Positions 51,401 through 60,400 of a stretch of 64,000 nt of DNA are shown in pieces; the first letter of the stretch is position 1; the number at the start of each line of letters is the position of its first letter. Position numbers and translations under genes: made by a program. The stretch comes from Larus michahellis (lineage: Eukaryota; Chordata; Aves; Charadriiformes; Laridae), in contig NC_133901.1 in the NCBI RefSeq assembly GCF_964199755.1, positions 6,053,016-6,117,015 of the forward strand, read 5' to 3'. Under the pieces are notes generated by a model, which was not told where the DNA came from, made no database searches, and was given only the letters and a program-made list of their open reading frames with translations.

Positions 51401-54400
51401 TTATCCCTCCCGATAAGTTACATTTTCTTGATGTTTTTCTGCGGTGTCTTTCTGAATTCATATGTGTTTCTATCTGGATTAGAGAAATAGTAAGAAACAC
51501 AGCACTTAAAAGCTCGTCAAGTGTCAGAGGATGGTTTATCCAGTCTTTCATTTTTAGTTCTAAGACTTATAAACCTGGAAAAACAGATTTGCCTCTTTGC
51601 CTTTCATTTAGAAAAAAGGGTAATCTAAGAATGTTTGCCACTTCTGTCAAATATTTAATTGCACCTCTTTATGAAGCGACTTTACATACATTTCAGACCT
51701 GGTTTTCTTGTATCAAGCAGCTTCTCTGAGACATGTTGCACCTATGTACTTGGATGAAGAAGTATTCATTTTTTTACTCTTAACATCCAATTTCTTGTCA
51801 AAGAGATTCTTTGCACTTTGCAGACCTCTTGAATCCTAATTACACAATTGCGTAGAACAAAAGGATGTGGCTCTCCCCATCAAGGGCCTTCAGCCGCTTT
51901 CTGCCATGTGTCACGAACACAGGAGTTGGTTTTGGAGCTATCTGCAGTTTTGTCTGCACAGAATTTTGCAGGCAGAGGCTGTGTTTATTAGCTCTGCCTT
52001 GGCACCACACCAATGGAGTCACACAGCTCAGCTCTTGGACGGAGCTAGATTGCAGCCTAGCAGCTTGGAGTGTGGGAAGAGCTTGCCTGTGTCTGCTTGC
52101 AATATTCCACATCAACATAATGTAAGAAGTAGGGGAAAAGAAGCCCCTCTCCCTGGTCCCAGAACATAAAGCTTTTTAAGTATGCTGGCCATCTGGGCAC
52201 CTTTTCCAGAAGAATAGCTTAGTCCTACGACATAAAGCTCTCACTCGCCAGATGCAATGTGGGGGAAGAGGAGGGTGGCTTCCTCTCTGTGTTTTGAAGA
52301 TCCTGATTACCATAATGAATTTTGCTGTCTGCAGTCCCAGCATGAACAGTGATGCATAATTCCAGTTGCAGACTGGGTGTGCTAATATGAAATTTAATGA
52401 AATTTTACATTTTTCTGCTTGAAAACATAAGGTTTCTTATAGGGCTGGGGGGAGATGTAACATAAAGAAGCCATACAATTACTCTAATCCATTTTTACTA
52501 TAGCAATTTTGTAGGATTTTATGTAGTTTGTTGTTACAGTCTTAATTTTGGTGCTTAATCTAGTATTATATATCTGACTGGGTTTAAATTCTGTATGCCA
52601 TTTCTTTTAAACAGAATCCCTATATAACTTACGGGAGGAGAACAGACAGTTGAGAAAAGCTCACCAAGACATTCACACCCAGCTACAAGATGTGAAGGTA
52701 GGCTTTGCTTTGAGGAGAACTTTCAAGACCATTAGGAAAAAGAAAAACTTTCCCCGGTTTTAACAAGCCAGAAATGGGCTATGCGGAAGACTTGTAGTTG
52801 CTGTTATGTGGCAAAAAGGAGAAGAATATGCCTGAACTGGATTTCTTGTCTTTTGCCACCTTAGGCATGCACTTTAGGTACATGCTGATTTGGGGGGAAA
52901 AAAAACCAAACAAACCAAAAATATGGAAGAATTGGAAGAGCAATGTTTAGTGTAGAAATTGGAATTGGAAAATTAACTTTGCAAGTTAAGAATGGTATTT
53001 TGGCAAACTAAGTTTGCTGAGATGAATGTTTTCCAGCTCTCTTTTTTAGCATTCATCAACATCTACTCCAACCTTAAACTTTATTTTAGTTACACAAATT
53101 CTGGCCTCCAAAATTTTCTTTCCTGGCATGCTTGCTTTCTCTGCGTGTTTAATATGCATTCCATGTTAAATAAATAAATGCTGTCATTCCAACTCAGGAT
53201 TTTCTTTTCGAAATAAATTGAATTATCTTCCTAGTTCCAAATCCCCCAGGCTACCTCATTTACCTTTCGAATGAACTTTATGTGAAACGTGTAATCTTCT
53301 TCTTTTTGTGTAGCAACAGCATAAGAACTTACTCTCCCAACACAACCAGCTTGTAGTGACATTGGAAGACCACAAGAGTGCACTAGCTGCTGCCCAGGTC
53401 AGAAAGGAAAGCAGCTTCTCCTTAGCTCTAATCCTCCTAGAACTTGCTTCTCCTAGTTCAGCGGACTGTAATGTTATTATGCATGTAGCCTTTCGCATGG
53501 GAGATTTGCAGTTAGCACCGTGCTGTGCACTGCAGGGAAATGCATGAGTTAAAGGGTTGCTCTTAAGAAGAAGCTGCAACAAATCACAGGGCTGTCGGAA
53601 AATAAAAAGCTGTGTTATAGGCCCAAGAGTGCATGTATTACTGATAAGAAGAGTATCTCTGCTTCCATGAGAGCTGTCAAATACCTTTCTTTCTCTGTCT
53701 TCTCTGATAAGAACTTCTGTTAGTTTAACATCCCACACTGTGACACGTGTATCGTTATAAAGACCTGGATGCTGGTATACTATAAAGTCCCTCTTTTGTG
53801 CACGGGTGGAAGGTTTATAAGGCTGTATACATCAGTGCAACAGAGGTAGAGTATATAGGGAGGAATGTAAATTCCAGGTGGAATTAAAAAAAAAAAAAAA
53901 AAAGCAGCAGCATTACCTTTCTTAAATGTCATTTTCAAGTAAATTATGCATGAAGTGCAAACTTTGCTAGACTATTGCAAATGCAGTCAGCTGTGCCAGT
54001 ACAAGCTGTGTAGGCCACAGGGAATCTGAAAGTAGGAGTAATGTTGGAGCAGAGGAGGACTATTGGTGAAAGATCAGAGGGAAAGGCAATGAGGCAGAGT
54101 GAAGTTATTTTTATTCCTGACTAATTTTCTTCATTTAAGTATTTTCACGGTCCACAAAATCATTAGCAGCACTAAAAGCATTGGATCTTCCCTCCCCAAG
54201 TTCTGCCTGTTGGGCATGTCAATATGTGTAGATATTCAAAAAATAGGGAAAGACCAGGAAAGTCCCTCATAGACTAAATATATGAAGAATCTTAATTTCC
54301 AGTATTAAAATACGCTGGCAGCTAATTTTAAGCTCTTCTTCCACTGGCCACATTAGCTACTTGTTATATATTTGCTAACATCTGAAATTCCACAAAGGCA

Positions 54401-57400
54401 AATCCAGGGTCTGATTTAAGGTTCACCAAATCCAAAGGGAAGTTCCATGTAAGCATTCTCCTGGCTTTGATTCAGTTCTTTACCTAGAAAACCTGTGTCA
54501 CGCAAAGCCTTTCTATCTGCAATCAGAATGTGGCATTTATCCTATGGAGAAGCTTTCCTTCAAGAAAAGGGTCTTGCACATCCTTTCAGAACAGAAGGTA
54601 TTTAGCACAGTTCCACAGTTTCTCCTGCAAACCAGCTCCAGAAAGTTCACAAGGGATTATTGTTTAGAAACACAGCTCGATAAGTGAACCCTCTATTTCT
54701 AAGTCTATTCTAGACATTAAATATCAGTAGTCAATACTGCTCTAATGAATTTGTGACCTGAATCTTTAAGGCACTGTAATCTTTGTACTTTTCCATAGCT
54801 CAAACAGCCAGACAGATCCATTATATATTTTTATAAACCCTGTCTTTCTGGCAGTATTAATACCTCTTAGGCTATGGCCTTGAATCACAATGTTCAGCTT
54901 AGGATGGCTCATGCAGTGGAACGGAATACTTGAATTCTGATCTGGATGTGCACTGTTTAAATATCTTAGTACATTAATCTCTCTGCATGGTCCGTGATTG
55001 GGGAAAAAAATAATCAGGCACCTGCATATTGGTCTTATGTTAAGTAAATACTATTTTTTCCTCTAAAATTTCTTATTGGACTCTCCAACAGTTAATCAGG
55101 AAACAGAATTATCCCTCTGTAATGACAAAAGTAATTACTGTGCGTTCTGCTTTGCTTTTAGGCCCGTCTGTTTTAACGGATGCTCTAGTCTTTTGAAGAT
55201 GCTTCGAGGTGCGTCTAGCTTCGGAGCTGTTATGCATTGCATCATGTCAATCTGTAGCACTGTGGATATTGTTTTGTACGAGTATTCTGCATTGTACATC
55301 AATGCATCACGCCTGTCTGCTGTACTATTGATTGCTATGATACCACATAACACACAGAATGACGTACTCAGTCACCCAGCGTAAACTGTAGCCAGTCTTT
55401 TAACCGGAATTTTTGAAAGGATTATGAAATGCACCTCTGACATCAGAATGGGCAGTAAACACACCCACCACCTCCACTGCAGTAACAGAGACACCCTCTC
55501 GTGGGGCGCCACTTTTTGCATGTGCAGCTGATCAGCTTTTATAAATCCAGTCCATCTCAAAAAATTTTACTTTCTGAGATAATCTTTCTTCTGTGTCTGC
55601 TGTAGAGACAGGGACTGACGTACCAACCAGTCTGGATTCTCATACTGGACTTAAAGTATGTGTGTATATATATATACATATATATACTTTTTATATATGT
55701 GTGTGTATATATATATACACACACACATACACACATACTTTTGAGAGTATCCTCTTTTGTACCAAGTTCAACAGCAAATCAAATTACAACACTTTACTGT
55801 TGCATTTCAGGAAGACTTTAGAAATATACATTTTATCTCTTTTTCTTCTTTTTTTTTTTTTTTCTTTCTTCCTTCTTTTTTTCCTTGCTCTTCACCAAAG
55901 GTGTACTATGACTTTCTTTGCCTCAGTTCTCTATGTTGGCCCTTGTCTTGTGTAACACCAGTCTAAATGTTGAGAATTTGGCATTTTCATGACACGTATA
56001 TATACTTTAAAGCTACTGTTTGTGAAAGAACTGTGCTTCTTTCTACCAGTAAAGGAGAAGCTGTGGCGCTCTCAATTCCCCTCGCTTTAGTCTGCCAAGA
56101 AACGGCATCACCCCCTTGTGAAAATTCTCCTGCTTGGCATGAATAAAACAAATCTTTGTCTTCGTCCCGCAGACTTTTCTAATATACTTTGTATGCATGT
56201 GCACTTTGGCTGAAAAGATTGTGATGAATCAATGCTATCTAGTGCGTGGAAACCACCAATTTTAAAAGCTCCCGTCCTTTCTCCTCCCTGGTGTTTGCCC
56301 TGATGTGAATATTGAGTCTTTCTACCGTATGTCTTGCCAGCGAGTTCACTCTGAGGTGACTACGTTTTATTAAGAAATTGATTTGGACACGTTATAATTA
56401 ATGTGTTGCCTTTAGTCCCAGGTGGAGGAATACAAGCAGTTGAAGGACACGCTCAACAAAATGCCAAGTTTCCGACAGCCTGAGAAGTCAGAACGGCCAA
56501 AGGAGCAACCGGAGGCGCGAGCGCTGTCTCCCCGCAGTGACCTCCCAACGCTCCATGAAGCTGTGGCTGGAGAGCGTAAGGAGGTAAAAAGCACTGACTG
56601 CCTACAGACACTATCGGAAATGGTTCTTACTCAGCAAAATGCTAGCTATGCGCTTAACTTCCATCAGAAGAGGATGTTTAATTGTACATGTTTGTCAGTT
56701 CTTGAGTAAAGTAGTAAGGAACTGTTTCATCTTATTGAGCATATTCGTGAGCAAATATATTCGTGATGACCTTTTCTCACAGCACTAAATGCACTTACAA
56801 CTGGTTTATGTAAGCTGTTTTAAGAAGTTGCTAAAAATCTTGATTTTTTTTTTTCATAATAAGCGGTCTTTAATATTTTAGATATCTCATGTGTTACAGA
56901 AAAGCTTTAACAAGTTCTGAAGAAATTGTCTTTTCACATGTCTTAAAAGTTTCAGCAACACACTTCAGTCGGTATATTTGAAATGGGCACGCTATCCGAT
57001 GTTCAGAAAGAAATCAAGCAAAGTTGTGGGCAAAGTCTAGAAGTTACAGTATCAGTTTTAGTTTTGTTTTAGAAGATTTCTTGGCCAGCAGAACCCACAG
57101 GAAATAAAAATACAAAGCTTCCTTTGGAGATACGGAATTGTAATAGTTTTGTCCCACTGCAGATAAAACAAGGCTTAACCTACTTTATGGTGCAATTGCA
57201 CAACACCTTGTGTAGCTCTGCAGAGCCAAGAATCGGGTATCGACACCGTCTGGCAGGAGGGAAAGCTTGTTCCAAAGCGGGCATTTGGCTCCCCTGACAA
57301 CAGCTTCGCTACTGCGGGCTGGAATAAAGGCATCCGTATCTGGTGCTTGGCTCTCTTGAAAATATGAAATCCATAATATCTTGTGCACGCATAATTTTGT

Positions 57401-60400
57401 GTATGTTTTGCAGGATGAGAAGTCAAAAGAGAGAGAAGAAATAAACACCCAGGAAAAAGAAGACAGAGCTGAGCCTTTTCATCCGCAAAGAAGGACTAGT
57501 GAGGGCCAGCATGCCAAAGAACTAAATATTCAGGAGCAACAAGAAGCTGGAGAGGATGATGAGCAACGTGTTAATCAAGTTGAAGAGGAACGCAAAAAAG
57601 AACTTGAAGAGGAAGAAATGGAGCAGGCAGGTCAGCCGGAGCACTTAGAGGAGGAACAGGATCAAGTACCAGAAGAGCATGAGTGGAAAAAACAAGAACA
57701 GAAAGAAGAAGAAACCAACATGTTGGGTGATCATCTTCACTCAGAGGTACGGAGCTCTTTTCACTTTGTACTAATTGATTAGATTTGCTGTTTAAATGGA
57801 GGCATCTCTTATCATTGCTGGCCCTGTATTGTACTCGCCTATTTCTGGGTAAAATCAGCGTCGCATTTATAGAAAGTGTGGGATTCAGAGCACTTGGATG
57901 CATAGGATTCAGGCTCAACTTCAGCACACAGGTACTGAAGTGCTTGTCAAATGCAGCTTAATGAGCATTAATTCTGCTGATGGAAAGCAACAGATGGAAA
58001 AAAAGAGCAGTCGGGTTGAATCCCATCTCCTACTTTAAATTTGAGGCCTGTAGTAGCTGATGGGAAGAAGAAAGAATGAGACTTATTTCCAGCATTTTGA
58101 TGCTGCGTCACTAATTTGACACATCTCAGCAAATTGCAGTGTGTTTTCCTTGTCAGATATATCTACCTTCTGTAAACACGTTTCCATCTAAATGTTCGCT
58201 GCCATTTGACAGGAAATTTTAACTGCAAGATGAACATACCTAAAATAGCCAGGGGAAATCAGTGCGCAGCACTGGCAAGTCTTGCTCTATGCGTCTCTAA
58301 ATAAGACCAGCAAATCCTGGATTTACATTCTTGATGGGATCTCCAGTGGAAAATATATTTTACTGATCTCACCTTAGGTTTTGTAAACACTTACTCTCTT
58401 AGCAGATGAATTCTATACTCCAGTGCGACGAAAAGCCCTTGTTGAAAGGTGCAGTGGGTTAGACCAGCAGCAACGGGTTAAGCTGTGAAACTGGAGTTAC
58501 TGGCTGTAAAAAATGTGCAGTGTCTCACTTAAGGCTCAAAGCAACCCTACTGAAATTACCAGTTAAATCAACGGAAACATATTTGCTGTCTTAATTGTCA
58601 GCCATCAAACCTTCCTTCTACTGGTAATATGTTGGGGGGGTTATTATTATTGATGTCTAAGAAAAGTATGGCTTCCCCCAGCCCATTATCTCCTCTTCCT
58701 TCCCCGTGTCCTCCACAAACACCCCAGACACTTCCAGTCTGTGTTCAAAAAAAATAATTAAACTTTAAGCAGAGACAAGAAAACTTAAAAATAATTTGGC
58801 TGTAATTTTGCCTGTTGCATGTAGCATCTGCATATCTTTCCCTCTTGTGACAGGTTGCCTCCTGCTTGTTTCTGATCCTTGAGATTGTGGTTGATCTATG
58901 ATTAACACATTTTTTTGACAGGTAACATCAACAAAAGCTGTACTAAAAAGACATAAGCCAGCTTATGAACAACAACTAGAGCAGCAACATCTTGCAGCCC
59001 AAAGAGCAGAGGAAGCCAATCGGCTACGAGAACATCAGGAATCCCTACACCAGCAACGACTGCGAGGACAGCTATTACGGCAACAACAGCTTGAAGAAAA
59101 AGAGCTTCAGCTGCAGAAACAGGCAGAACAAGGAGAGAAACTCTATAAAAACCAGCTAAGGTCAGATTCTTTTACATGAGTTTGTCATGGCCTGTGCTCT
59201 GGCTTTTATGGCTTCCACCATACCACCTTTGAAAAGAGGCCGGTTTAGGGCTGTAAACTGAAACTGCCCAGAAACTAAATTCACTGAGCCTCATCTTCTT
59301 TCCAAGGATAAATCTGATTGCTATTTTAAGGGGTTTTTTCCTTCTTTTATTTTCCTTCTACTATGGAAGCCTCTGAAGTCTGGATTAATGAGTGTACATT
59401 GCCGTGCACCTCCTTGGAGGAGGTTAGGGCCTTCTGGCATACAAGGCCCCTTGTCTGAAAGCTTGCTTTAAATTAGTAATTATTTTCTGCTAAGCAGCAA
59501 TGATGATCTTGTAGTACTGAGGAGCTCCAGTATCAGATATGCATTAAGGTACCTAAACTAAAGTTCCTCTTAAATGTGAGATGCTGTTTTTAAGTAATTC
59601 CATGAGGACTTTCTGGACAAGAGGCACTAATATTATTTGCGTTGTAGAGACAAAAGCAGGACTTCAGGAGAAACCAACACCCTGTTAGTGTCATAAAGTT
59701 GTTGTGAATGCAGTTATATTCATCATGCTGTAGCTTCTACGTGCCTTTCACCCTCCTGATCATGTTTCCTTATGCTTAGTTTAAAATTGTTAGTGACAAT
59801 TTTTTCTCTTTTGGAATCTTAAGCCCATTGAATTTTCTTTGCTGAAGTGTTGAAATATTGAGTATTAACTTCACCCGTGTTCTTAAAGTATTTTGGTATG
59901 AGAAAAACCTTTCAGAAATTGATAGTCAAAATATTCAGTCCTGCAAGACTAACACATGTAAACGCCCTTTCAAGATGAAAGCTAAAACTGCTCAGTCAAC
60001 AAAAGAACTGGTCCACGTAGTCTGGCTTTAAGGCCATTTATCTGAGAGGTTCTTCACCTCCAGTTCGTAGTATTTGTGCTTTGATTACGGAATATACTAA
60101 CTGAGCAGTTTTAAAAATACAAGGTAGGTCCCGTTGATATATGGAGAAATAAAAGTACAGAAGTTGGTATAGTAGGACAAGGAAGTCTTAAGGAAAGTCT
60201 TTCAGGAAAGATGATGTGAGAAAACGTGAGGTAATAGAAAGCTAAACTGGAACCCATTCTGGGAGGAGCTGGGAGAGGCAGAGATGCAGTAGCATGATTT
60301 GCTTATTAAAGCAAACCCACACTTTTTTGAAACCGAAATGATGTATTTGCATTTAATGTTCTCAGCCAACAGGCTCATTATGATACCATGGACCATGATA

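Larger units (their letters stand above)
53398..56415 (+). other. GOLIM4 intron 7
   Basis: GT-AG intron of 3018 bp, the second longest. It holds an A18 run at 53886-53903, a candidate cassette exon at 55608-55655, a TA/TG/CA microsatellite at 55656-55738 and a pyrimidine-rich tract at about 55832-55890. The rest shows nothing recognisable. Confidence 0.85.

Noticed and set aside
53256..53738. 160-codon minus-strand open frame
   Set aside because: It is antisense to GOLIM4 exon 7, has no splice or promoter context and resembles nothing known.
57571..57927. 118-codon minus-strand open frame
   Set aside because: Antisense shadow of GOLIM4 exon 9, whose skewed GAA/CAG codon use leaves the opposite strand open.
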